DNA of 10,179 bases from Burkholderiales bacterium (GCA_947453585.1 CANGHQ010000033.1:1-10179), one strand, 5' to 3'; positions 1 to 6,714 are shown, counted from the stretch's first letter. Made by a program: numbers and translations. Notes: generated by a model from the letters alone, not told the origin.

Positions 1-1177
1 GGGAGTTGTAGTTGCTGGCCATGCTCATGCAATACGCCCCGGCCGACATCACCGCCACCTGGTCTCCGGCCACAACTTGCAGGCTGCGGTCGCGGCCAAT
101 CCAGTCGCCGCTTTCGCACACGGGCCCCACCACGTCGCAGACCAGCGCTGGCGTTGCCTTGGTTGTGGCGTCCAGTGGCACGATGGCGTGATAGGCCTGG
201 TACATGGCCGGGCGCGGCAGGTCGTTCATGGCGGCGTCAACAATGCAGAAGTTTTTTTGCTCGCCGGGCTTCATGTAAAGCACCTCGGTCACGCACACGC
301 CGGCGTTGCCTACCAGCGAGCGGCCCGGCTCAATCATGAGTTTGCGCTGGCCAAAGCCGCGCGCGTCCAGCTTGGCCAGCAACTGCGCCCACAGCGCGTC
401 GGCTTCCGGGGGTGCGTCGCCCTGGTAGTTGATGCCCAGGCCGCCGCCAAAGTCGATGTGCTCGATGGCAATGCCGCTGGCTTCGATGCTTTGCACCAGG
501 TCCAGCATGCGGTCCATGGCGTCCAGGTAGGGCGTGGCGTCGGTAATTTGCGAGCCGATGTGGCAGTCGATGCCCACGATTTTCAGGCCCGGCAGTGCGG
601 CGGCGTGTTGGTAAACCGCCAGCGTGCGCTCGTGGGCGATGCCAAATTTGTTGCCCTTGAGGCCGGTGGAAATATAGGGATGGGTCTTGGGGTCCACATT
701 GGGGTTGACGCGGATGCTGATCGGGGCGCGCGTTTGCATCTCCAGCGCCACGGCGTTGAGTACTTCGATTTCGGCCTCGCTCTCGACGTTAAAGCAGCCA
801 ATGCCCGCGGCCAGCGCTTGGCGCATCTCCGCGCGGGTTTTGCCCACGCCCGAAAAAATAACCTTGGCCACGTCGCCGCCTGCGGCCTGCACCCGGGCCA
901 GTTCACCGGCGGACACAATGTCAAAACCGCAGCCCGCCTGGGCAAACACCTGCAACACCGCCAGGGTGGAATTGGCCTTCATGGCGTAGCAAATTTGCGC
1001 ATGGCGCCCGGCAAAACCGCGCTGGTACGCGCCCAGCGCTGCCAGCATCGCGGCTTTGGAATAAACAAACAGCGGCGTGCCGTGTTGCTGCGCCAGGGCG
1101 CCCAAATCGCAGCCCTCTGCTTGGAGTTGCGCGTCTTGGTAATGGAAAAAGGGCTGGCCGGGGAGGGTGGAATGCAT
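1..1177 (-). CDS. lysA: Diaminopimelate decarboxylase, 3' end cut by window edge
   Basis: PLP-dependent cytoplasmic enzyme that decarboxylates meso-diaminopimelate to L-lysine, the last step of lysine synthesis. The 392 codons in view contain the fold-type III landmarks in order: YAMKANS with the PLP lysine at residue 67, HIGSQ at 206-210, the glycine-rich phosphate loop GGGLGI at 244-249, and CESGD at 354-358, which in this family supplies the catalytic cysteine to the partner protomer. The visible C-terminus reads SAGAY then MASNYNS, a conserved block close to the end of the family; I estimate 20-30 residues plus the stop are missing. I chose the ATG at 1177 because the N-terminus (MHSTLPGQPFF) fits the family and it lies 10 bases after the lptM stop. 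No good Shine-Dalgarno is seen, so translation may depend on coupling to lptM. Not LysA-like ornithine or arginine decarboxylase, given the motif set and the lptM neighbour. Confidence 0.97.
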   Translation of the reverse strand, partial: MHSTLPGQPFFHYQDAQLQAEGCDLGALAQQHGTPLFVYSKAAMLAALGAYQRGFAGRHAQICYAMKANSTLAVLQVFAQAGCGFDIVSAGELARVQAAGGDVAKVIFSGVGKTRAEMRQALAAGIGCFNVESEAEIEVLNAVALEMQTRAPISIRVNPNVDPKTHPYISTGLKGNKFGIAHERTLAVYQHAAALPGLKIVGIDCHIGSQITDATPYLDAMDRMLDLVQSIEASGIAIEHIDFGGGLGINYQGDAPPEADALWAQLLAKLDARGFGQRKLMIEPGRSLVGNAGVCVTEVLYMKPGEQKNFCIVDAAMNDLPRPAMYQAYHAIVPLDATTKATPALVCDVVGPVCESGDWIGRDRSLQVVAGDQVAVMSAGAYCMSMASNYNS

Positions 1178-1187
1178 GGGGGACTTT

Positions 1188-1361
1188 TCAGGAAACGCGG
1201 GTTTGGGCGATGATGGGGAGCGCTGCGGCTGCGGCAGGCGAGGCGGCTTGCGCCATCTTGGGCGGCAGGTATAGCGGGCCGGTCTGGCCGCAGCCTGCTA
1301 GATTCAGCACACCGGCCAAGGCGACGCACGCGCTGGCCCGAATATTTTTTGTTTTCAACAT
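1188..1361 (-). CDS. lptM: LptM-type small lipoprotein (YifL family)
   Basis: A 57-residue predicted outer-membrane lipoprotein. It has a short basic N-terminus (MLKTKNIR), a hydrophobic stretch, and a lipobox LAGC with the lipidated cysteine near residue 23. This is followed at once by GQTGPLYLPP, the signature of the LptM/YifL family (CG..GPLYLP). The rest is Ala/Pro-rich and has no further domain. In E. coli LptM binds the LptD-LptE translocon and promotes its oxidative maturation; that role is transferred here by homology only. The frame stays open upstream to 1553, but that part is antisense to cyaY. The ATG at 1361 puts the signal peptide in the right place. Linkage to cyaY (divergent, 12-base gap) and to a lysine-pathway gene downstream matches the enteric cyaY-lptM-dapF locus, with lysA replacing dapF. 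No clear ribosome binding site precedes it. Confidence 0.88.
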   Translation of the reverse strand: MLKTKNIRASACVALAGVLNLAGCGQTGPLYLPPKMAQAASPAAAAALPIIAQTRVS

Positions 1362-1373
1362 GGTGAAATTGTA

Positions 1374-1703
1374 ATGACCGACCTTGAGTTTCTGGACCGC
1401 GCCGAATCTCTGCTCCAAGCGCTGGAGGCGCGCTGCGACCAACTGAACGAACACAGCGAGGTCGATATTGACAACCAGCGCACCGGCGGCATGGTCACAC
1501 TCACCTTTGCCAACCGCAGCCAGATCATCGTGAATTTGCAAAAACCCCTGCAAGAGGTGTGGCTCGCGGCGCGCTCAGGCGGCTACCACTACCGTTTTGT
1601 GGATGGCCAGTGGCAAGACACCAAGGGCCAGGGCGAGTTTTTTGCCGCCCTGAGCCGCGACGCCAGCGCCCAGTCGGGCCAGGCGCTGAACTTCATGCCC
1701 TAA
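1374..1703 (+). CDS. cyaY: Frataxin-like iron-sulfur cluster regulator CyaY
   Basis: A 109-residue cytoplasmic protein of the frataxin family, the usual bacterial length. CyaY binds iron and the IscS cysteine desulfurase and adjusts the rate of Fe-S cluster assembly. The first helix (about residues 3-24, with acidic residues D3, E5, D8, E11, E18) is followed by the beta-sheet core. This contains VDIDNQRTGGMVTLTF (30-45), NRSQIIVN (47-54) and the strongly conserved KPLQEVWLAARSGGYHYRF (57-75). The second helix begins near GQGEFFAALSR (85-95). The ATG at 1374 follows a GGTGA at 1362-1366, which is a reasonable ribosome binding site and occupies almost half of the gap to the divergent lptM start. 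The gene converges with mrcA, 29 bases downstream. No isc or suf gene is in view. Confidence 0.96.
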   Translation: MTDLEFLDRAESLLQALEARCDQLNEHSEVDIDNQRTGGMVTLTFANRSQIIVNLQKPLQEVWLAARSGGYHYRFVDGQWQDTKGQGEFFAALSRDASAQSGQALNFMP

Positions 1704-1732
1704 GGGTTTGCGCCGCGCCGCGACGCCTTCAA

Positions 1733-4099
1733 TCAGTTGCGGAACAAGTCCAGGATTGATTTCTTTTCTTCGGCGGCAGGCTGCGCTTGGTGTGCGGCCC
1801 CGGCACCCACGGCGCCAACGCCCGCGTTTTTGGCGAATTCCTCGAAATACCACTCGTTGTTCAGGCGAACAATGCCCTCAGGCGGCTCAGGCTCCATCAC
1901 CGGCACATTTTTGAGCGCAGTTTCCATAAAGCTGATCCACACCGGCAGGCTCAAGCCCCCACCGGTTTCGCGGTCGCCGAGCTTGCGCGGCGTGTCGTAG
2001 CCAATCCAGGTGACTGCGGCCAGCGTGGGCTGGTAGCCGGCAAACCAAGCGTCCATGGAATCGTTGGTGGTGCCAGTTTTGCCGTAAACGTCCGGGCGCT
2101 TGAGGGTGGCTTGCGCGCGGGCGGCGGTGCCCGAGCGGGTGACTTCCTGCAGCAGGCTGGTCATCATGAAGGCATTGCGCGGCTCGATGGCGCGGTTGTC
2201 TTCGCTGAGTTCGGGCGTGGCGGTTTCCACCAGCACTTTGCCGCGCTGCTCGCTGACCTTGGACACCAGCCAGGGGTTGATGCGGATGCCGCCATTGGCA
2301 AACACCGAATAGCCCACCGCCATTTGCATGGGCGTGACCGAACCGGCACCCAGCGCCATGGTCAGGTAGGGCGGGTGCTTGTCCGCGTCAAAGCCAAATT
2401 TGGCTATCCACTCTTGCGCGTAATTGGTGCCAATCGACTGCAGGATCTGGATGGAGATCATGTTCTTGGACTTGGCCAGGCCTTTGCGCAGCGTCATCGG
2501 GCCTTCAAAGGTGCCGTCGTAGTTCTTGGGCTCCCAGGGCTGGCCGCCGGTCACGCCTGCGTCAAAAAACAGGGGCGCGTCGTTGATCACGGTCGAAGCG
2601 GTAAAACCTTTTTCCAGCGCCGCGGAGTAAATAAAGGGCTTGAAGCTCGAACCCGGCTGGCGCCAGGCTTGGGTGACGTGGTTGAACTTGTTTTTGTTGA
2701 AGTCAAAGCCACCCACCAGCGCCTTGATGGCGCCGTCGCGCGGGTCCAGCGCAAAAAATGCGCCTTCCACCTCGGGCAGTTGGGTGATTTCCCAGCTGCC
2801 TTTGGCGGTCTTGGCCACGCGAATGACCGCACCGGGGCGCAGGCGGATGTTGGGCGCGGCCTTGTCGGACAGGCCGGACTGCGCTGGCTTGAGGCCCTCG
2901 CCGGTAATTTCCAGCATCTCGCCGCCCTGGCGCATGGCGCGCAGGCGCTTGGCGTCGGCTTCGATCACCACGGCGGACTGCACGTCGCCGTTGTCCGGGT
3001 GTTCGTCTAGCACTTCGTCCACCGCGTCTTCTATCTCTTGCTGGTCTTGGGGCAGGGTGATGAATTTCTCGGGCCCCCGGTACACCTGGCGGCGCTCAAA
3101 GTCCATGATGCCGCGGCGCAGCGCCTTGTACGCGGCTTCTTGCTGCGCGCTCACTACGGTGGTGCGCACGTCCAGGCCGCGGGTGTAGGTCTCGGGGCCG
3201 TATTGCGCAAACATGGCCTGGCGCACCATCTCAGCCACATATTCAGCGTGCACCTGGGTGCGCATGGCGGCGGTTTTCACATGCAGCACTTCGCTTTTGG
3301 CGGCATCAGCCTGCGCGGCGGTGATAAAGCCGTTGTCCAACATGCGCTCAATGATGTATTGCTGGCGGATGCGCGCACGCTTGGGGTTTTTGATCGGGTT
3401 GTAGGCCGAAGGCGCCTTGGGCAGACCGGCCAGCATGGCGGCCTCGGCCACCGTGATGTCCTTGAGCGGCTTGCCAAAATAGGTCTCACAGGCGGCGGCA
3501 AACCCATAAGCCCGGTTTCCCAGGTAAATCTGGTTCATGTAGATTTCCAGAATCTGGTCTTTGCTGAGGTTGTGCTCCAGCTTGAAGGTCAGCAAAACCT
3601 CGTAAATCTTGCGGGTAAACGTTTTTTCAGACGACAAATACACATTGCGCGCCACCTGCATGGTGATGGTGGAGGCGCCCTGGCTCTTGGAGCGGCCCAC
3701 ATTGGCCAGCGCCGCGCGCACCATGCCGATGTAGTCAATGCCACCGTGCTGGAAGAAGCGCGCGTCTTCAATCGCCAAGATCGCGTTTTTCATGACTTCC
3801 GGGATTTCTGCAATCGGCGTGAGCGTGCGGTGCTCTTCGCCAAATTCGCCAATCAGGTCGCCTTCGACCGAATACACCCGCAGCGGCAGCTTGGGGTGGT
3901 AGTCCTCCAGGTCCGAGATATCGGGCAAATTGGGATAGGCCAGCGCCATGGTGATGGCGATCAGGATCAGCAAAGACACGACGCCTGCCGCACCCAGGCC
4001 AAACAGGATTGCCAAGGCCCGCAGCAGCCAGGCGCCTGTAGAGCGGGGATTCGCGGCTTGCGCAGACAGCGGTTTGGCGGGAGGCACAGGGTTTGGCAT
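1733..4099 (-). CDS. mrcA: Penicillin-binding protein 1A, bifunctional
   Basis: Class A PBP (also called ponA), 788 residues. It polymerises lipid II into glycan chains (GT51 domain) and crosslinks them (transpeptidase domain) in the periplasm. Order: cytoplasmic tail 1-26; membrane anchor about 27-55; glycosyltransferase about 75-245 with EDARFFQH (catalytic Glu 111), GASTITMQVARN (141-152) and LGNRAYG (193-199); linker/OB-like region about 300-440 with an acidic stretch at 352-372; transpeptidase about 445-735 with the acylated Ser in SSFK (484-487), SKN (544-546) and KTGT (674-677). All catalytic motifs are intact. The C-terminus is an Ala/Gly-rich linker ending in a basic-hydrophobic tail EEKKSILDLFRN. 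The ATG at 4099 has GGAAG 5 bases upstream and gives a normal tail and anchor; the open frame continues upstream to a TTG at 4201, but that part is Pro-rich and covers the leader hairpin. Divergent from pilM, as in Pseudomonas ponA-pilM. Confidence 0.97.
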   Translation of the reverse strand: MPNPVPPAKPLSAQAANPRSTGAWLLRALAILFGLGAAGVVSLLILIAITMALAYPNLPDISDLEDYHPKLPLRVYSVEGDLIGEFGEEHRTLTPIAEIPEVMKNAILAIEDARFFQHGGIDYIGMVRAALANVGRSKSQGASTITMQVARNVYLSSEKTFTRKIYEVLLTFKLEHNLSKDQILEIYMNQIYLGNRAYGFAAACETYFGKPLKDITVAEAAMLAGLPKAPSAYNPIKNPKRARIRQQYIIERMLDNGFITAAQADAAKSEVLHVKTAAMRTQVHAEYVAEMVRQAMFAQYGPETYTRGLDVRTTVVSAQQEAAYKALRRGIMDFERRQVYRGPEKFITLPQDQQEIEDAVDEVLDEHPDNGDVQSAVVIEADAKRLRAMRQGGEMLEITGEGLKPAQSGLSDKAAPNIRLRPGAVIRVAKTAKGSWEITQLPEVEGAFFALDPRDGAIKALVGGFDFNKNKFNHVTQAWRQPGSSFKPFIYSAALEKGFTASTVINDAPLFFDAGVTGGQPWEPKNYDGTFEGPMTLRKGLAKSKNMISIQILQSIGTNYAQEWIAKFGFDADKHPPYLTMALGAGSVTPMQMAVGYSVFANGGIRINPWLVSKVSEQRGKVLVETATPELSEDNRAIEPRNAFMMTSLLQEVTRSGTAARAQATLKRPDVYGKTGTTNDSMDAWFAGYQPTLAAVTWIGYDTPRKLGDRETGGGLSLPVWISFMETALKNVPVMEPEPPEGIVRLNNEWYFEEFAKNAGVGAVGAGAAHQAQPAAEEKKSILDLFRN

Positions 4100-4104
4100 G
4101 GAAA

Positions 4105-4109
4105 CTTCC
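4105..4109 (-). promoter_or_regulatory. Ribosome binding site of mrcA
   Basis: On the minus strand this reads GGAAG, 5 bases before the ATG at 4099. It supports that start over the upstream in-frame TTG at 4201, which lacks the PBP1A-like N-terminus. Confidence 0.55.
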
Positions 4110-4122
4110 AAAGGGCGTTGCA

Positions 4123-4136
4123 GCCCCCACGGGGGC
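4123..4136. repeat. GC-rich inverted repeat in mrcA leader
   Basis: GCCCCC, a central AC, then GGGGGC: a perfect 6-base-pair palindrome of only G and C around a 2-base centre. In mrcA mRNA it can fold as GCCCC/GGGGC with a CGUG loop. It lies 13 bases upstream of the GGAAG ribosome binding site and inside the predicted 5' untranslated leader. No T-run follows on either strand, so it is not a standard terminator. It could be a leader structure affecting translation or stability, or a copy of a dispersed GC-rich palindrome; the sequence alone cannot decide. Confidence 0.5.
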
Positions 4137-4200
4137 GGTGGGCTGGGCCCAAGGCGGTAAATACGGCGCGGCGCCGGTTCAGCGTCGGCTAAGGGGCCCA

Positions 4201-4229
4201 ATTTTAGGGCTGGAACGCAGATTTGCCAC
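4201..4229 (-). promoter_or_regulatory. Candidate sigma-70 promoter for mrcA
   Basis: On the minus strand, GTGGCA (4229-4224; 4 of 6 consensus) is separated by 17 bases from TAAAAT (4206-4201; 5 of 6). Transcription would start near 4194, giving a leader of about 95 bases that holds the GC-rich hairpin. Found by eye, with no experimental support. Confidence 0.4.
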
Positions 4230-4265
4230 CAAGGTGAAATTTAGCTCGCTATTTTACTTATAGTA

Positions 4266-4294
4266 TTGGCAACATTAACCGCAAGCGGTAAAAG
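4266..4294 (+). promoter_or_regulatory. Candidate sigma-70 promoter for the pil operon
   Basis: TTGGCA (4266-4271; 5 of 6 consensus) is separated by exactly 17 bases from TAAAAG (4289-4294; 4 of 6). Transcription would begin around 4301, some 22 bases before the pilM start and just ahead of its ribosome binding site. The spacer contains a palindrome (next entry). An alternative -10, TATAGT at 4259-4264, has no matching -35. Confidence 0.42.
4278..4289. promoter_or_regulatory. Palindrome between -35 and -10 of pilM, possible operator
   Basis: ACCGC-AA-GCGGT: five perfect base pairs around two bases, continuing outward after one mismatch with TT (4275-4276) and AA (4291-4292). It fills most of the 17-base spacer of the candidate pilM promoter, where a bound regulator would either block or remodel RNA polymerase access. 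No known regulator site is recognised. A chance palindrome is possible at this size. Confidence 0.3.
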
Positions 4295-4309
4295 ACAAAT
4301 ATACGTTAT

Positions 4310-4314
4310 AGGGG
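4310..4314 (+). promoter_or_regulatory. Ribosome binding site that sets the pilM TTG start
   Basis: AGGGG ends 8 bases before the TTG at 4323. There is no in-frame ATG or GTG near the PilM N-terminus, so this site is the main reason for choosing that TTG over the more distant TTG at 4266, which would place the start inside the candidate promoter. Confidence 0.65.
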
Positions 4315-4322
4315 TTGATTTT

Positions 4323-5399
4323 TTGATAGATATTGCTTCATTGTTGCGACGCAAGCCGGAAGAAATTCTTGGCATTGACATCAGTGCGTCCGCGATCAAG
4401 CTGGTGGGCCTGGGCGGCTCGGCCGACAAGCCCATTCTGGAGTATTGCGCCAAGGACGCACTCGCCGAGGGTGTGATTGTGGACGGAGCGATTGAAAAGC
4501 CCGACGAACTTTCCGCCGCATTGCGCCGCCTGGTGAAGCAGTCGGGCGCGCGAACCAAAAATGTGGCTGTTGCGCTGCCCGCGTCGGCGGTGATTACCAA
4601 GAAACTCACCATTCCGGCGGATTTGCCTGAGTTGGAGATGGAAGACCAGGTCGAGAGCGAGGCCAACCAATATATTCCCTTTCCGCTAGAGGACGTCAGT
4701 CTCGATTTTTGCGAAATCGGGCCCAGTCCGGTCACCCCAGGCAGTGTTGATGTGCTGATTGCTGCCGCGCGGCGTGAGCGCGTCGAAGCCTTGCAGGACA
4801 TGCTCGAAGCCGCTGGCCTCAAACCTGTGGTGGTGGATGTCGGCTCCTACACCACCCGGCTGGCCTTGGGGCGCGTCATCGATTTGCAGAGCAATGCCAG
4901 CCCCGGCACCTTGTCGGTCTTGTTCAAGCTTGGGGCGACGGTGACCACCATGCAAGTGCTGCGCGGCCAGGATCTGGTGTATGAGCGCGAACAATCGGTC
5001 GGCGGCAGCCAGTTGACCCAAAAAATAGCCAACTATTACGGCCTGTCCCTGGCCGAGGCGGAAAGTAAGAAGTGCAAAGGCAGCCTGGCGCATGACTACG
5101 AAGCGCGCCTGCTAATTCCGTATGTGGACGGCTTGGTGCAGGAATTGGGCCGGGCGCTGCAGTTTTTCTTTAACAGCACCCAATACAACAAGGTCAACCA
5201 GGTGCTGTTGGCCGGGGGCAGCGCGCTGCTGCCCGGACTCGCATTGGCCGTGGCCAACCATGTCCAGGTGCCCTGCACGGTGGTCAACCCTTTTGAGGGC
5301 ATGTCTGTCGGGGCCAAACTGGACCGTTCACGCGTGCTGGAGGAGGCTCCGGCTTATCTGGGCGCCTGTGGCCTGGCCTTGCGGAGACTGCTTCATTGA
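4323..5399 (+). CDS. pilM: Type IV pilus assembly ATPase-like protein PilM
   Basis: Cytoplasmic actin/FtsA-fold protein that forms a ring under the inner membrane and binds the PilN N-terminus, linking the PilB/PilT motors to the envelope part of the type IVa pilus machine. From the TTG at 4323 it has 358 residues, close to the usual 350-360. The N-terminal IASLLRRKPEEILGIDIS matches the family start; the phosphate-1 loop is LGIDISASAIKLV (16-28). Conserved blocks follow: QYIPFPLEDVSLDF (116-129), the second-domain strand FKLGATVTTMQVLRG (201-215), REQSVGGSQLTQKI (222-235) and the adenosine motif LLAGGSALLPGL (295-306). At 201-205 (FKLGA) relatives such as Pseudomonas PilM have an Asp (VDIGA) where this protein has Lys 202. 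First gene of pilMNOPQ; its TGA overlaps the pilN TTG by 4 bases. The frame can extend to TTG 4266, but that start is unlikely. Confidence 0.95.
   Translation: MIDIASLLRRKPEEILGIDISASAIKLVGLGGSADKPILEYCAKDALAEGVIVDGAIEKPDELSAALRRLVKQSGARTKNVAVALPASAVITKKLTIPADLPELEMEDQVESEANQYIPFPLEDVSLDFCEIGPSPVTPGSVDVLIAAARRERVEALQDMLEAAGLKPVVVDVGSYTTRLALGRVIDLQSNASPGTLSVLFKLGATVTTMQVLRGQDLVYEREQSVGGSQLTQKIANYYGLSLAEAESKKCKGSLAHDYEARLLIPYVDGLVQELGRALQFFFNSTQYNKVNQVLLAGGSALLPGLALAVANHVQVPCTVVNPFEGMSVGAKLDRSRVLEEAPAYLGACGLALRRLLH
5383..5386 (+). promoter_or_regulatory. Ribosome binding site of pilN
   Basis: GGAG lies inside the last codons of pilM, 9 bases before the TTG at 5396. It supports that TTG as the pilN start in the TTGA overlap with the pilM stop. 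Confidence 0.55.
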
Positions 5400-6022
5400 T
5401 ACTGCTCAATCTATTGCCGCACCGGGAAGCGGCGCGCAAGAAAAAGCGGGAGCAGTTCATTGCTTCCGTGGTCTTGGCCGCGCTGGTTGGGGTGGGCATA
5501 TCCTTGCTGGCGTTTAGCTGGTACCAAGCGACGATCTACAACCAGCGCGCCATCAACGCGCTGCTAGATACCGAGATCCGCACTTTGGACCAGCAGATCA
5601 AGGACATCAAGGGCCTGGAGGCCCAAATCGCGGCGCTGCAAGCGCGTCAGCGTACGGTGGAAGACGTGCAGGCGGACCGCAACCAGTCCGTGCATTTGTT
5701 GTCTGAGCTGGCGCAGCAATTGCCCCCCGGTGTTTTGCTAACCAAAGTGGCCCAAACCGAGCAACTGGTGCAGATCAGCGGCACCGCGCAGTCCAATGAA
5801 CAGGTGTCCGACTTGCTGCGCAACCTGGCCAGTGGCAGCACCTGGTTTTCCAAGCCTGAACTGCTGGAATCGGCGGCCGCGACCATGGCGCTTCCGACCA
5901 AGGAACAGCGCGCGCTCTTTAACTTCAGCTTGCGTGCGGTTTTGATGCGTGCGCCTGATGTGGCAGCAGCGCCCCAGGCAGGCGCATCGGGCACGGCGCC
6001 TGTTACCAGCCAGCTTCCGTAA
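5396..6022 (+). CDS. pilN: Type IV pilus inner-membrane alignment protein PilN
   Basis: Bitopic inner-membrane protein of 208 residues that pairs with PilO and docks on PilM. The N-terminus ILLNLLPHREAARKKKREQF (2-21) carries the N.LP.R motif that inserts into the PilM groove in homologues. It is followed by a membrane helix (about 22-42), a periplasmic coiled coil (about 50-100, rich in Gln, Leu and Ala) and a ferredoxin-like domain (about 105-186). The tail beyond 187 is Ala/Pro/Ser-rich and probably disordered. The start is the TTG at 5396, which overlaps the pilM stop (TTGA) and has GGAG 9 bases upstream. It gives exactly the conserved motif at the N-terminus, and no ATG fits. Second gene of the operon and the second in a row to begin with TTG. 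Confidence 0.94.
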   Translation: MILLNLLPHREAARKKKREQFIASVVLAALVGVGISLLAFSWYQATIYNQRAINALLDTEIRTLDQQIKDIKGLEAQIAALQARQRTVEDVQADRNQSVHLLSELAQQLPPGVLLTKVAQTEQLVQISGTAQSNEQVSDLLRNLASGSTWFSKPELLESAAATMALPTKEQRALFNFSLRAVLMRAPDVAAAPQAGASGTAPVTSQLP

Positions 6023-6045
6023 AGCACCAACAAGCAACGCGCACT

Positions 6046-6714
6046 ATGGCCAGAATTCGACGCCCCTCCATTGACTTTGCTGCGCTCAAAGAAGACATTC
6101 TTTTGCAGTTTGAGGACCTGGATCCGAACGATCCCTCGCGCTGGCCGCCTGTGCCGCGCGCCTTGGCCCTGTTTGCGGTGACTTGCCTGGTGATGGTCGG
6201 GCTGTGGTTTATCTGGATTGGCGATTTGTCGTCCGAATTGGAGCAAACCGCTGCCAAAGAATTGCAGCTCAGGAACGACTTCAAAACCAAGCTGACCCAG
6301 GCCGCCAATCTGGCCTTCCTCAAAAAGCAGCGTGACGAAGTGGAAGCCTACGTGAAGCAGCTCGAAAGCCAGCTGCCCAGCCGTGCCGAGATGTCTGCCT
6401 TGCTTTTCAGCATCAATCAGCTGGGCCAAAAGCGCAATTTGCAGTTTGAGCTTTTTCGCCCAGGCCAAGTGGTGGTCAAGCCCTATTACGCGGAGCTGCC
6501 GGTCAGCATTCGGGTGATTGGCAGCTACCACGACTTTGGGCGCTTTGCCTCGGACGTGGCGTTTTTGCCACGTATTGCCACCCTGGGCAACATCAGCATC
6601 GCAGCCAAGACCGACACCAGCATGGCCTTTGACGCAACGCTGAAGACTTACCGCTATCTGGATACCGAAGAAGCCGCAGCGCAGCAGCGCAAACCTGTTG
6701 AGGCCAAAAAATGA
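6046..6714 (+). CDS. pilO: Type IV pilus inner-membrane alignment protein PilO
   Basis: Bitopic partner of PilN, 222 residues. It has a cytoplasmic segment 1-37 with the Burkholderiales-type FEDLDPNDPSRWP (22-34), a membrane helix about 38-58, a periplasmic coiled coil 61-112 and a ferredoxin-like domain about 114-206. The latter includes NLQFELFRPG (131-140) and the YAELPVSIRVIGSYHDFGRFASDVA region (148-172), the most conserved part of the family. PilN-PilO heterodimers recruit PilP and transmit conformational change across the inner membrane during extension and retraction. The 23-base gap to pilN holds no recognisable Shine-Dalgarno, so its initiation is the least well supported in the cluster, although the ATG at 6046 gives a normal protein. 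The stop overlaps the pilP start as ATGA. Confidence 0.95.
   Translation: MARIRRPSIDFAALKEDILLQFEDLDPNDPSRWPPVPRALALFAVTCLVMVGLWFIWIGDLSSELEQTAAKELQLRNDFKTKLTQAANLAFLKKQRDEVEAYVKQLESQLPSRAEMSALLFSINQLGQKRNLQFELFRPGQVVVKPYYAELPVSIRVIGSYHDFGRFASDVAFLPRIATLGNISIAAKTDTSMAFDATLKTYRYLDTEEAAAQQRKPVEAKK

Noticed and set aside
77..1213. Long plus-strand open frame opposite lysA
   Set aside because: Its translation has no family motifs and is His/Gly/Ala-rich, as expected for the antisense of a GC-biased gene; lysA on the other strand has every catalytic motif.
1704..1732. Bidirectional terminator between cyaY and mrcA
   Set aside because: The 29-base gap is GC-rich but has no clear hairpin followed by a T-run on either strand.
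1787..4192. Long plus-strand open frames opposite mrcA
   Set aside because: Antisense shadows of the PBP1A gene, whose active-site motifs are all intact on the minus strand.
4266..4322. pilM extended to the TTG at 4266
   Set aside because: It would overlap the candidate promoter, has no ribosome binding site, and adds residues not seen in PilM; TTG 4323 has AGGGG 8 bases upstream.
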